Positions 52,801-61,533 of a DNA stretch of 64,000 nucleotides are shown here, piece by piece (the first letter of the stretch is position 1; each line of letters opens with the position of its first letter). The notes below the pieces were generated by a model. That model worked only from the letters and a program-made list of their open reading frames with translations, did not search any database and was not told where the DNA came from. Both the position numbers and the translations under genes were made by a program. This stretch comes from Apostichopus japonicus (taxonomy: Eukaryota > Echinodermata > Holothuroidea > Aspidochirotida > Stichopodidae): assembly GCF_037975245.1 (NCBI RefSeq), contig NC_092576.1, positions 34,388,611 through 34,452,610 on the forward strand, given 5' to 3'.

Positions 52801-53940
52801 CTGGGAAAGCAGCTATATGTAGGTTACAGCTATCATTAGGATCAAATATTTGAAAGCATAGGATTTTATGTGTATTCATCCTTGTTGAATGGGATGGAGG
52901 GTAGGGGAGGGGTGGGGGGTGTCCAATTGACTTGGCTGCCCTATTGGTCGTCTATTTGCTTTTCTACCTGCTACGTAAAGTTTGATATGTCCTGAAAATT
53001 ACAGTTTGTACACTATCACTCTATCTAGATCATTGCATGGGGCAAGTGGTGTGGGTTACTATGGAATCAGGTACCGTATACAGGGTCAGACCCTCATAAC
53101 GCCCTAATAATGTGATATTATGTATAAATAATGTTTTGATGTCATTCCACTAGTTGAGTGGGAATGAGGGGTGGGAATGATTGGAAAGCCCTAATCAGAA
53201 TATATATGCTGTTGCATGTGCTGTATTCATACAATTTGATATATTGTAGAGAAAATAGGGATGTACACTGTTATGGCTTTCTCCTATTGTTTGAGAAAGA
53301 TTTTTTTTACCATTTCCAACAGCATAGATTAAGGTGATGTATATTAAATGTAAGGTAGAATGTTTTTTTTTCTCCAACTATTAGGGTCCCCATAATGTGT
53401 GTGAGAATTTAATGAACAGTCTAATATTAGTTTTTGACCATCTTATTTTCACCGTTTCAAAGTTTTGATGTCATTCCAAATTGATGAACTGCTTAATCTT
53501 AAATGCATCAGTGTAGAAAATGATCTTGTCCAACTTTTACAGGCTCCACCCATATGTGGAACCATAATGTTGGGCAAAAGGGAGGGGGGGGGGTTGCTGG
53601 AGGGGGAAACTGGGAAAGCAGCTATATGTAGGTTAGAGCTATCATTAGGATCAAATATTTGAAAGCATAGGATTTTATGTGTATTCATCCTTGTTGAATG
53701 GGATGGAGGGTCGGGGAGGGGTGGGGGGTGTCCAATTGACTTGGCTGCCCTATTGGTCGTCTATTTGCTTTTCTACCTGCTACGTAAAGTTTGATATGTC
53801 CTGAAAATTACAGTTTGTACACTATCACTCTATCTAGATCATTGCATGTGGCAAGTGGTGTGGGTTACTATGGAATCAGGTACCGTATACAGGGTCAGAC
53901 CTCCATAACGCCCTAATAATGTGATATTATGTATAAATAA
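49900..53940 (+). repeat. Two-monomer tandem repeat (1.62 kb, 2.5 copies)
   Basis: First-type monomers anchored at 49,903, 51,519 and 53,138 carry GGTGGGAATGATTGG. Second-type monomers at 50,710 and 52,329 carry ACAAATTGATATACTG, and the second types also share GGTTACAGC. Offsets are 1,616-1,619 bp. The third copy has only the first-type monomer. Confidence 0.85.
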
Positions 53941-55404
53941 TGTTTTGATGTCATTTCACTAGTTGAGTGGGAATGAGGGGTGGGGATGATTGGAAAGCCC
54001 TAATCAGAATATATATGCTGTTGCATGTGCTGTATTCATACAATTTGATATATCATAGAGAAAATAGGGATGTACACTGTTATGGCTTTCTCCTATTTTT
54101 TGAGAAAGATTTTTTTACCATTTCCAACAGCATAGATTAAGGTGATGTATATTAAATGTAAAGTAGAAGGGTTTTTTTTCAACTATTAGGGTCCCAATGT
54201 GTGTGAGAATTTAATGAACAGTCTTAAATATTAATTTTTGACCATCTTATTTTCACCGTTTCAAAGTTTTGATGTCATTCCAAATTGATGAACTGCTTAA
54301 TCTCAAATGCATCAGTGTAGAAAATGATCTTGTCCAACTTTTACAGGCTCCACCCATATGTGGAACCATAATGTTGGGCAAAAGGGGGGGGGGGGGATTG
54401 CTGAAGGGGGAAACTGGGAAAGCAGCTATATGTAGGTTAGAGCTATCATTAGGATCAAATATTTGAAAGCATAGGATTTTATGTGTATTCATCCTTGTTG
54501 AATGGGATGGAGGGTCGGGGAGGGGGAGGGGGGGTCCAATTGACTTGGCTGCCCTCTTGGTCGTCTATTTGCTTTTCTCCCTGCTACGTAAAGTTTGATA
54601 TGTCCTGAAAATTACAGTTTGTACACTATCACTCTATCTAGATCATTGCATGTGGCAAGTGGTGTGGGTTACTATGGAATCAGGTACCGTATACAGGGTC
54701 AGACCTCCATAACGCCCTAATAATGTGATATTATGTATAAATAATGTTTTGATGTCATTTCACTAGTTGAGTGGGAATGAGGGGTGGGGATGATTGGAAA
54801 GCCCTAATCAGAATATATATGCTGTTGCATGTGCTGTATTCATACAATTTGATATATCATAGAGAAAATAGGGATGTACACTGTTATGGCTTTCTCCTAT
54901 TTTTTGAGAAAGATTTTTTTACCATTTCCAACAGCATAGATTAAGGTGATGTATATTAAATGTAAAGTAGAAGGGTTTTTTTTCAACTATTAGGGTCCCA
55001 ATGTGTGTGAGAATTTAATGAACAGTCTAATATTAATTTTTGACCATCTTATTTTCACCGTTTCAAAGTTTTGATGTCATTCCAAATTGATGAACTGCTT
55101 AATCTCAAATGCATCAGTGTAGAAAATGATCTTGTCCAAATTTTACAGGCTCCACCCATATGTGGAACCATAATGTTGGGCAAAAGGGAGGGGGGGGGGT
55201 TGCTGGAGGAGGAGACTGGGAAAGCAGCTATATGTAAGTTAGAGCTATCATTAGGATCAAATATTTGAAAGCATAGGATTTTATGTGTATTCATCCTTGT
55301 TGAATGGGATGGAGGGTCGGGGAGGGGTGGGGGGTGTCCAATTGACTTGGCTGCCCTATTGGTCGTCCAGGGGCGTAGCTAGGATTTTCAAAGTTGTAGG
55401 CACG

Positions 55405-55530
55405 ACTATCTGAGCGGAGCGCCACCATCGGTTGGCGCGGAGCGTACAAGAAAATTTTTGGTTTTACAAACCCCCCAGATGGCCGGAAACGGCCCTTCCC
55501 GAGTGTTCATTCTGATTCCCTGGTCTCATG
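55405..55530 (+). repeat. GCGGAGCG hairpin module, copy 1
   Basis: ACTATCTGAGCGGAGCGCCA, then CCATCGGTTGGCGCGGAGCG, TACAAGAAAATTT, a 20-25-bp variable stretch and CAGATGGCCGGAAACGGC. GCGCCACC...GGTTGGCGC can pair as a short hairpin with loop ATC, and it is bracketed by direct GCGGAGCG copies. It lies about 37 bp inside the left end of the 55,368 hAT element. This copy and copy 4 (minus strand) are alike over about 160 bp, including the adjacent element end. Confidence 0.8.
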
Positions 55531-55943
55531 ATAACTTGAGACACCTCATTCAATATCACTTTTAAACCTAAAAACAAACGAGTTAAAATAGTACGTAATG
55601 CAATACTACATAATGTATTTAAAATTAGCATTGTACATGTACAGAGTAGTCTTACTTTTCAACTTCTGATACTTGTAGATACAAAGATAGGCCAGAAATG
55701 TCTTTCATACAACTATAGCCAGTAATTGTCTTTGATACAACTGTAACTAGTAAATGTTTAAATTAGCCTAATAAGAGAAGGCGAGAGCTATCCGAAGGCG
55801 AGAGCCATCTGATGCAAATTTCTTCAGCACAGCATCAACGTCAATTGCAAAGTCTCTGTAGATGTCAGTGGCGTAGCCAGGATTTTTTCAGTGGGGGGGG
55901 GGGCACTGGGGGGCTTGACCATTTCCTGGAAGGGCGTGTTGTT

Positions 55944-56045
55944 ACTATCTAAGCGGAGCGCCACCATGAGTTGGCGCGCAGCGTACCTAAACAATTTAGC
56001 TAAAGGCCTCCTAGATCGTCGGAAATAACACTTCCCAAGCCTTGT
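55944..56045 (+). repeat. GCGGAGCG hairpin module, copy 2
   Basis: The most diverged copy: ACTATCTAAGCGGAGCGCCA, ATGAG in place of ATCGG in the loop, GCGCAGCGTACC, then AGATCGTCGGAAATAACACT. It sits about 78 bp inside the left end of the nested element. Confidence 0.75.
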
Positions 56046-56112
56046 AAGCAGGGTGGTGAATCCGATTTGAAAGGTGGGGGGCGTAATTGATTCGAGTATT
56101 CCGGCCGCAAGT

Positions 56113-56212
56113 ACTATCTAAGCGGAGCGCCACCATCGGTTGGCGCGCAGCGTACCAAGAAAATTTCAGATTTCAATATCTGCCAGATCGCTGGAGATGG
56201 CACTTGCCAGGC
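56113..56212 (+). repeat. GCGGAGCG hairpin module, copy 3
   Basis: ACTATCTAAGCGGAGCGCCA, ATCGG loop, GCGCAGCGTACCAAG, then AGATCGCTGGAGATGGCACT. It lies 169 bp from copy 2, so the nested element carries two direct copies. Confidence 0.78.
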
Positions 56213-56234
56213 TGGATAGCAGCCATCTAGTTGC

Positions 56235-56600
56235 GTGATTTCGGGAGAAAATTACAAATTCGTCACTCAGGAAATCTGCAATAAAGTTCATGCGGCCTTA
56301 ATTTTTGGTGGATTATTTCTGTTATTAGCAATTCCAATTGACATCAACATTAGAATCCAGTGCAAGTTGACAAATAATGCGGCGAACTGGAAACCCCAGC
56401 CCCATTTTGCCCTATGTTTCAGGATAGAATACCCTCATTTGTTCGAACCCATGACAACATACAATCTGTGAATAAATTTACTTCGAAATGGGAACATTAT
56501 ATTGCACCAAGTCGGTCAAGGAATGACCCCAGGGCCTCAGATATAGGCCTATAGGAACGATGTCCCAACATGTCCCCGGACTTACTATAGGCGAGGGAAG
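56235..56600. other. Unassigned interior of the nested hAT-like element
   Basis: It contains one 78-codon open frame on + (56,235-56,471). I see no domain, repeat or RNA gene in it, and its codon pattern is unremarkable. Most likely it is non-coding filler of a non-autonomous element. Confidence 0.4.
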
Positions 56601-56942
56601 CTATCCGCCACGACTGCATGTGCGACTGCGGTCGAAGGGTCTTTCATGAGTGGTCATCATGGAGATTCGAGACCATTCATACCAATGATATATTTTTCGC
56701 ACATGTAATTTTTTCGAGACCCAAAATCCCAGTGGGAGGGCGACTGGGGGCGACAAGCTTTCATGGGGGATGTCGCCCCCTCCACGCCCCCCTTGGCTAT
56801 GCCACTGGTGGATGTGCATGAGTGCCAAACCGCTGAGTCTCTCTTCATTCATTGTAGAACCCATGTAGATTTTTATTCTGTGCATTGCGCTGAAAGACCT
56901 TTCAGCAGTTGCCGAAGCTATTGGCATGGTTAATAATGGTTA

Positions 56943-57160
56943 GTCTTAACTAGATGAAAACTGACAAGATCGGATCCTAGTCTTTTTCGGCGGGTAGAGT
57001 GTTGCATGAACGGCACGCGATAGAAATGACAGCCTAGATGACAGAAGAATAGGTCACCTAAGTTAGCCATATTCTTGCTACGTTCATTTCAATAGTTTTT
57101 CCTGTCTAGACTCTTAAACTCGTCCAGCAAGCTTATGGATTTGAACTTGGCCAAAAAAAT
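56943..57160. other. Unassigned 5' side of the hAT element
   Basis: Between the transposase fragment and the right-end duplication. All three minus frames have stops, and no further transposase motif is seen, so an internal deletion probably removed the rest of the gene. Confidence 0.5.
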
Positions 57161-57240
57161 TGTAGGCCCGGGCCTACAGTGCTACATACTGGCTACGCCC
57201 TGTAGGCCCGGGCCTACAGTGCTACATACTGGCTACGCCC
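57161..57240 (+). repeat. 40-bp direct duplication at the hAT right end
   Basis: Positions 57,161-57,200 and 57,201-57,240 are identical. Each contains the perfect 18-bp palindrome TGTAGGCCCGGGCCTACA followed by the end sequence TACTGGCTACGCCC. The element thus has two tandem right ends, and only the outer one is followed by CTG and the target duplication. Confidence 0.92.
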
Positions 57241-57243
57241 CTG

Positions 57244-57530
57244 TCGTCTATTTGCTTTTCTACCTGCTACGTAAAGTTTGATATGTCCTGAAAATTACAG
57301 TTTGTACACTATCACTCTATCTAGATCATTGCATGTGGCAAGTGGTGTGGGTTACTATGGAATCAGGTACCGTATACAGGGTCAGACCAAATACATCAGC
57401 GTAGAAAATTACCTTGTCCAACTTTTACAGGCTCCACCTATATGTGGGTGTAGCCATCATGTGGGGCAATAAGGGGGGGGGTTGCTGCAGGGGGAAACTA
57501 AGAAAGCAGCTATATGTAGGTTAGAGCTAT
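57244..57530 (+). repeat. Terminal satellite fragment with internal deletion
   Basis: It continues the monomer interrupted at 55,367, then jumps from GGGTCAGACC (57,388) directly to AAATACATCAGCG, a loss of about 407 bp compared with intact monomers. It runs through the poly-G and GGGGGAAACT segment and stops at TTAGAGCTAT. It is more diverged than any array monomer (CCACCTATATGTGGGTGTAG, AACTAAGAAAG), as expected for an array edge that escapes homogenisation. Confidence 0.9.
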
Positions 57531-57538
57531 TGCTAGTA

Positions 57539-58830
57539 CCCCCACACACTATACTGTTTACCAAGATTTATGTAGGTTGGCTAGTTTCTTGTCTGAGATA
57601 AGATGTAAAGGCTGAAAAATATTAATTCAAAGACTTGTTTTCAATAAAAAACACATATTCAAGTTCAGACATAGAAACTACCTTGAGTTGCCACTTCCAA
57701 TATTCACATAAAAGGACTCCAAAGTTAAAACAATACTCCAATATAAAAATCAGTGCCCCCACACACTATACTGTAGATCAAGATTGATATAGGGTGTGCT
57801 GTTTCTTGTCTGAAATATGAGGTAAAAGTCTGTGGGAACAGGAACGCTTTTAAAACTACATTACTACTGGATCTAATTTAAGGATACAATAACTTTTGCA
57901 TATTGAAGGGTGCATCAAAGTATATACAAAGTTATCTCATGTACACATATCTTTGAATTCTTTCTGAAATTGTTTTTATCATATACCAGTACATTTGAGA
58001 GTTAATTTTGAAATTCATTGTATTCAAGCAATGCATGCATATTACAGAAACACACATGAGTATGAAATTGTCTTTATCATATACCAGTACATTTGAGAGT
58101 TATTTTTGAAATTCATTGTATTCAAGCAATGCATACATATTACAGAAACACACATTAGTATTAGAACCAGTCCCCCTATTGAGGTATGTGTGCAGACAGC
58201 TCACATTTTTAATCACTGACATGAATTTCTTATTTTGTCAAGATATCATGAAACCTATATAAACTGCATTACTACTGTGTCTATTTTAAAGGTACAATCA
58301 TAATTTTGAATAATGAAGGGTGCATTAAAGTATATGCTAAGTTATCTCATCCCTTTTGGAAAACACTGATGGAATTCTGAAAAAGTAAACGGTGAGGTTA
58401 CCTAGCTGGTCTTTTCAATGCGTGAGTAGGAAACTGGTCTTTAATTGGCATTACAACAAACTTGGTATACCTTGCAAAATACTGAAAAGTTAACATGTAC
58501 ACATATCTTTGACTTCTTTCTGAAATTGTTTTTATCATATACCAGTTCATTTGAGAGTTATGTTTGAAATTCATTGTATTGAAGCAATGCATGTATATTA
58601 CAGAAACACACATTAGTATTAGAACCAGTTACACTGTTGAGTAATGTGTGCAGGGTGCATCAAAGTATATACAAAGTTATCTCATCCACTATTGGAAAAC
58701 ACTGATGGAAATTCGGAAAAAGAAAACGTTGAGGGTACCTAGCTAGTCTTTTCAATGCGTGAGTAGGAAACTGGTCTTAAATTGGCATTACACAAACTTG
58801 GTATACCTTGCAAAATACTGAAAAGTTAAG
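57539..58830 (+). repeat. Mosaic imperfect repeats of ~0.34-0.41 kb flanking the array
   Basis: Three kinds of module recur. CCCCCACACACTATACTGT with TTTCTTGTCTGA occurs at 57,539 and 57,756. GGTGCAT(C/T)AAAGTATAT with the following TTATCTCATC segment occurs at 57,909, 58,319 and 58,654. GAAATTGT(T/C)TTTATCATATA with GAAATTCATTGTATT occurs at 57,966, 58,063 and 58,522. Copies at 58,319-58,495 and 58,654-58,830 are close to identical (TAGTCTTTTCAATGCGTGAG and neighbours). This is an old degraded tandem repeat unrelated to the 803-bp satellite. A 71-codon minus frame at 58,398-58,613 lies within it and looks fortuitous. Confidence 0.8.
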
Positions 58831-59243
58831 GTCAATACTTGGGAAAACATGGGATGAGGTGGTCTATATCAGTGAGCTAAATGCGCGGCTAATTCCATGC
58901 TATCTTTGAATTATACTCTTTGAATTATAGTTGCACATATCTCATAAATGGGCGTAGGAATGATTTGTGTGCACCCTACTTGGCTTAAGTGAGCAGTAAT
59001 AATTGCATTTGTGAAGATCGATGCTGTCATAGTGACTAAAACAGTCCATTTGAGTGCATTCAGGGTAGGTGTACAGAGCTCCCAACTGACCCTCATTTCG
59101 CGGGTTGGACCCACATTCTAACACCCAAACCCGCTGACCCGCGCAAGCGTCCGAAAAACCCGCATTGTCATTGTCAAGTATACAAAAAAAAATGCATCAA
59201 ATTTTGACTTAGCAACCATCATTTCTTTAGCATTTAGCATAAT

Positions 59244-59936
59244 GGTTACATCTCTATGTTCCGACGTCTCTAGGTTCCGACGTCTCTATGTTCCGACATC
59301 TCTATGTTCCGACGTCTCTATGTTCCGACAATTTTTTTGGACTCTAATTTTTTTTACCCAAATTTTTTCGGACTCAATTTTTTTGGACCAAAATTGTTGA
59401 CCAACATGTTTTCGGACCAACTTTTTTCGGACCAAAATTATTTTAGACCAACATATTTTTATGACCAATTTTTTTTTGGACCAAAATTTTTGACACCAAC
59501 ATGTTTTCGGACCAACTTTTTTCAGACCAAAATTTTTTTTGACCAAACTGATTTTGGTCCCAAAAAATTTGAGTACAAACAATTAAATTTCGGGTCACAA
59601 GCAATTTTCGGTCACAAGCACTATTTGGGTCATAACAAACTTTGGGCCCTTTTTTTCCTGAAAAAAATTTGGTGCGTCCAAAAAATTGTGTCCCCAAAAA
59701 GGTAGGTTAGAAAAAATGTTGGTCCAAAAAAATTGAGCCCCCCCAAAAAAAAATTGGGTCCCAAAAAATTTGGGGCCCAAAAAATTAAGTCCCCCAAAAA
59801 ATTTGGTCCGAAAAATGGGGGACCAAAAATATTGAGTCTCCAAAAAAAAATTGGGTCCGAAAAAATTTGGGTCAAAAAAATTAGAGTCCAAACAATTTGT
59901 CGGAACATAGAGACGTCGGAACATAGGGATGTCACC
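59244..59936. mobile_element. Foldback-type element with 8-bp duplication AGCATAAT
   Basis: AGCATAAT at 59,236-59,243 is repeated at 59,937-59,944. Between them lies 693 bp with long imperfect inverted ends (well over 100 bp). The outermost bases GGT(T/G)ACATC(T/C)CTATG are followed by copies of a 16-mer and then, on both arms in inverse order, GGACTCTAATTTTTTT and ACCCAAATTTTTTCGGAC. The interior consists almost wholly of short GGACCAAAATTTTT-like blocks, in one orientation on the left half and inverse on the right. Open frames of 84-133 codons on both strands are by-products of this F/K-rich low complexity. An 8-bp duplication fits hAT, but the GGT ends are not the usual CA, so the superfamily is open. 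Confidence 0.82.
59250..59329 (+). repeat. 16-bp tandem repeat (5 copies) in the foldback left arm
   Basis: Five perfect-length copies of (A/G)TCTCTATGTTCCGAC. The second copy has AGG for ATG. The right arm has only two inverted copies (59,899-59,930), so the arms are unequal in repeat number. Confidence 0.92.
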
Positions 59937-60232
59937 AGCATAATAGAGTATAAAACCTCCTTTACAGCATCATTTGAACCACAAATTAGCCTATATTTCT
60001 TTTCATTGGGGTGAGCAGCGAACATTTTCATGCCATGGGAAGAATGAATTATCCCCTACTATTCAATTTATTGATGTTACACACAAAAAAAATGCATATT
60101 TCTCAGAAAATATTGGGTGACAAAAGAATTCAAAAGGGGGGACACCCCCTCCCCTTATAACCCTCCCCCAGAACGGCGATTCATGGCATGGACCCGCATT
60201 TGCCTTCTCAAGAGTTGGGAGCTATGGGTGTA

Positions 60233-61533
60233 TGTCTTCGAACACAAATAGGTTTCTCTCCATGCCATATGTAGCACAGAGAACATATCCCTGTAGAATC
60301 TTTGCCCTCTTTCAGCTGATCACTTAACTGACCTCCAAGGTAATAACACCTCTGCATTAGTATGACCTTGGCCATACTCACAACACACTCAGTGACCATC
60401 AGCTACTTCAGGCCTTTTCATACAGTTTATATTCACACAGTGCAAACAATAACAATGTGTTAAGTCATCATATGCATGTGTATAGCCTATGCTTGCAGTG
60501 TGGCTATGTTGTAACAGGTGAACATGTATTGCAGGGATGAAATGTTGAAATTAAGTTAATGGACCATGAACATTTCATTTTGTTTAAATTTCCAAGGAAT
60601 AGGGATTGTAGTAGCTCTAGGCCTATAGTCAACCAGCTTAGCTTTGAGCAGAAGCAAAAAATGCAGGATTAACACATTTTTTTTATAAGTTTTAGCTGGT
60701 GAATGTGCCAAGCAAGTCTGTAGCAACTTCCCAGGCTAAGCAAACTGTATGTAATTATGTACTAAGCAAACTAGACATAGTATGGGAGCCTCTATGACCA
60801 TATTGTGTGTTATACCAGTTAAGCAAGCTTTATCCTGTAGTTTGTCACCTCAACTTCAGTTGTCGGGTTTGGACCCCAGAATTCCCTGAAAGACCCCCAA
60901 TACAGGTGACACCTTATCTTGCACATGGACCAAACTGTGGCAAAAGGAAGTTATAAGAAGAGAAAAAGTTGCAATGTTCCTTGTCTGGAAGGGGCTGTTT
61001 AGTCACCACGCAGCTGATTCAGTTAGTTCAGTTACAGTAGTTCAGACAAACCATTAACCAAAATGCCTGTTCATGAGATTACAAAAAAAAATGAATATAA
61101 AGGACAAGAGTATGGTTGAATAGGTTTCATCATCAGGTTCCTTTCCCCCTTCCCTCTCATCATACATTGTACATTATTGAAACTTGGTCATAAGGAGCTG
61201 CTACTAGTGGGTCTTATGCAGCCTTGAGTGACCAAATCCACTTTTCACATCACATCACATTATCAGTGAGCTACTTTGGCTTCTACTGTACTATTTATCA
61301 TACCCCTAACCTATCTGTCTCTCAAGCTAACCTCAGAAACCAAAGCCTGGCAGTCATCTTACAGTAAAACTATAGGCTTTGGGTACATACATAGTCCATT
61401 TACAATTCACTATACTCTCCTTGAAAATAAAAACAGCTGATGAAATATTTATGACCTCTGTTGTAAAGTATAACTGAGCTAGCTAGGTCTTTATGGTAGG
61501 CTCTCAGTATCAAATCGTGGGCAATTGACATAC
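60233..61533. other. Intergenic stretch without recognised features
   Basis: AT-rich, non-satellite. The largest frame is 63 codons (60,208-60,399 -), partly inside the MITE end, without known motifs. There is a short CACAT repeat at 61,246-61,260. I see no exon, RNA gene or transposon end here. Confidence 0.4.

Larger units (their letters stand above)
6972..55367 (+). repeat. ~803-bp satellite array, main segment
   Basis: Sixty further anchor sites run from 7366 to 54,751 with spacings of about 794-810 bp. The mean over the whole array, after removing the transposon, is about 803 bp. Orientation never flips. Two broad monomer families are visible. An A-type (AGCTCATTGCATATGTCAAG, often AATGGTTTGATG or CTACATTCAT) dominates to about 16 kb and again at 23-28 kb. 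A B-type (AGATCATTGCATGTGGCAAG, CTGTATTCAT) dominates from 28 to 55 kb. Neighbouring monomers differ by scattered substitutions, short indels and homopolymer length, while more distant monomers can be near-identical, which is the signature of unequal exchange of multi-monomer blocks. The segment ends exactly where the hAT-type element is inserted at 55,368. Confidence 0.97.
55866..56807. mobile_element. Nested hAT-like non-autonomous element
   Basis: A 942-bp element inserted in the transposase reading frame of the surrounding hAT. Its ends are CAGTGGCGTAGCCAGGA and (right, reversed) CAGTGGCATAGCCAAGG, flanked by GTAGATGT (55,858-55,865) and GTGGATGT (56,808-56,815), an 8-bp duplication with one later mismatch. 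The host frame is intact when the element is removed, which independently supports these limits. It contains two copies of the GCGGAGCGCCACC module (55,944 and 56,113). Its largest open frame (56,235-56,471 +, 78 codons) resembles nothing I know. Poly-G of 11 near 55,894. Confidence 0.82.
55768..56942 (-). pseudogene. hAT transposase C-terminal fragment, split by an insertion
   Basis: Reading from about 56,942 downwards, the minus strand encodes PIASATAERSFSAMHRIK followed by GSTMNEERLSGLALMHIH. This is the hAT dimerisation domain, with its usual (A/S)xAERxFS core and (N/E)xRLxxLALxHIH. The frame is broken after HIH by the 942-bp nested element. Removing that element with one copy of its 8-bp duplication restores the same frame, which goes on with RDFAIDVDAVL and KFA, the usual end of hAT transposases, and stops at TAG (55,768-55,770). 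Upstream of 56,942 there is an in-frame stop and no trace of the catalytic domain or BED finger, although full hAT transposases are usually 600 residues or more. The fragment cannot make an active enzyme. In the family this domain mediates dimerisation and contributes a catalytic glutamate. Confidence 0.85.
55368..57243 (-). mobile_element. hAT-type element breaking the satellite (5-bp duplication)
   Basis: The satellite reads GGTCGTCTATTTGC in intact monomers. Here it reads GGTCGTC, then CAGGGGCGTAGCTAGGA ... TGGCTACGCCCCTG, then TCGTCTATTTGC, which gives a 5-bp duplication TCGTC and inverted ends of 12 bp (CAGGGGCGTAGC). The CAGGGGCG start is typical of hAT elements, and a hAT transposase tail lies inside, on the minus strand. 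Five-base duplications fit the hAT5-type subgroup rather than the usual 8 bp. At 1,876 bp, of which 942 bp is a later nested insertion, it is heavily deleted: the zinc-finger and catalytic parts of the transposase are gone. The right end carries a 40-bp direct duplication that includes a second copy of the end. Confidence 0.88.
59074..60226. mobile_element. hAT-like MITE, 6-bp duplication, carrying a nested foldback
   Basis: The left end CAGAGCTCCCAACT pairs with the right end AGTTGGGAGCTATG (13 of 14 bases). It is flanked by GGTGTA at 59,068-59,073 and 60,227-60,232, a 6-bp direct repeat. The CA(G/T) start is hAT-like. Subterminal GCGGGT(T/C)-GACCC motifs appear on both sides (about 59,099 and 60,188). 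Without the nested 693-bp insertion the element would be about 450 bp. It encodes nothing recognised. The short duplication makes the limits less certain than for the other elements. Confidence 0.7.

Noticed and set aside
133-55294. Dozens of recurrent 60-79-codon open frames (for example the MNTHK..., MMSFQIDELLN... and LSQTIGESHNSVH... types)
   Set aside because: They repeat once per satellite monomer, overlap on opposite strands, and change length or frame with poly-G and poly-T slippage. No codon conservation, start context or domain supports translation.
1-55367. Satellite as a tandem RNA gene cluster (5S rRNA, tRNA, U snRNA, spliced leader)
   Set aside because: No pol III A/B boxes, 5S core, snRNA Sm site with hairpins or spliced-leader donor was found in the monomer. 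CTACGTAAGT in some monomers looks like a splice donor, but most monomers have CTACGTAAAGT.
1-55367. CRISPR array
   Set aside because: The period is about 803 bp with no short repeat-spacer pattern, and the context is eukaryotic.
56618-56821. 67-codon + frame and 63-codon - frame overlapping the hAT remnant
   Set aside because: They lie antisense or out of frame to the transposase fragment and across the nested element's end, with no family resemblance.
58911-59124. Overlapping 60- and 67-codon minus frames
   Set aside because: They run across the left end of the 59,074 MITE, and there is no domain or splice context.
59286-60031. Open frames of 84-133 codons rich in F, G, P, K and W on both strands
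   Set aside because: They are produced by the GGACCAAAATTTTT-type low-complexity blocks of the foldback element. Every frame is open because stop codons are rare in that composition.
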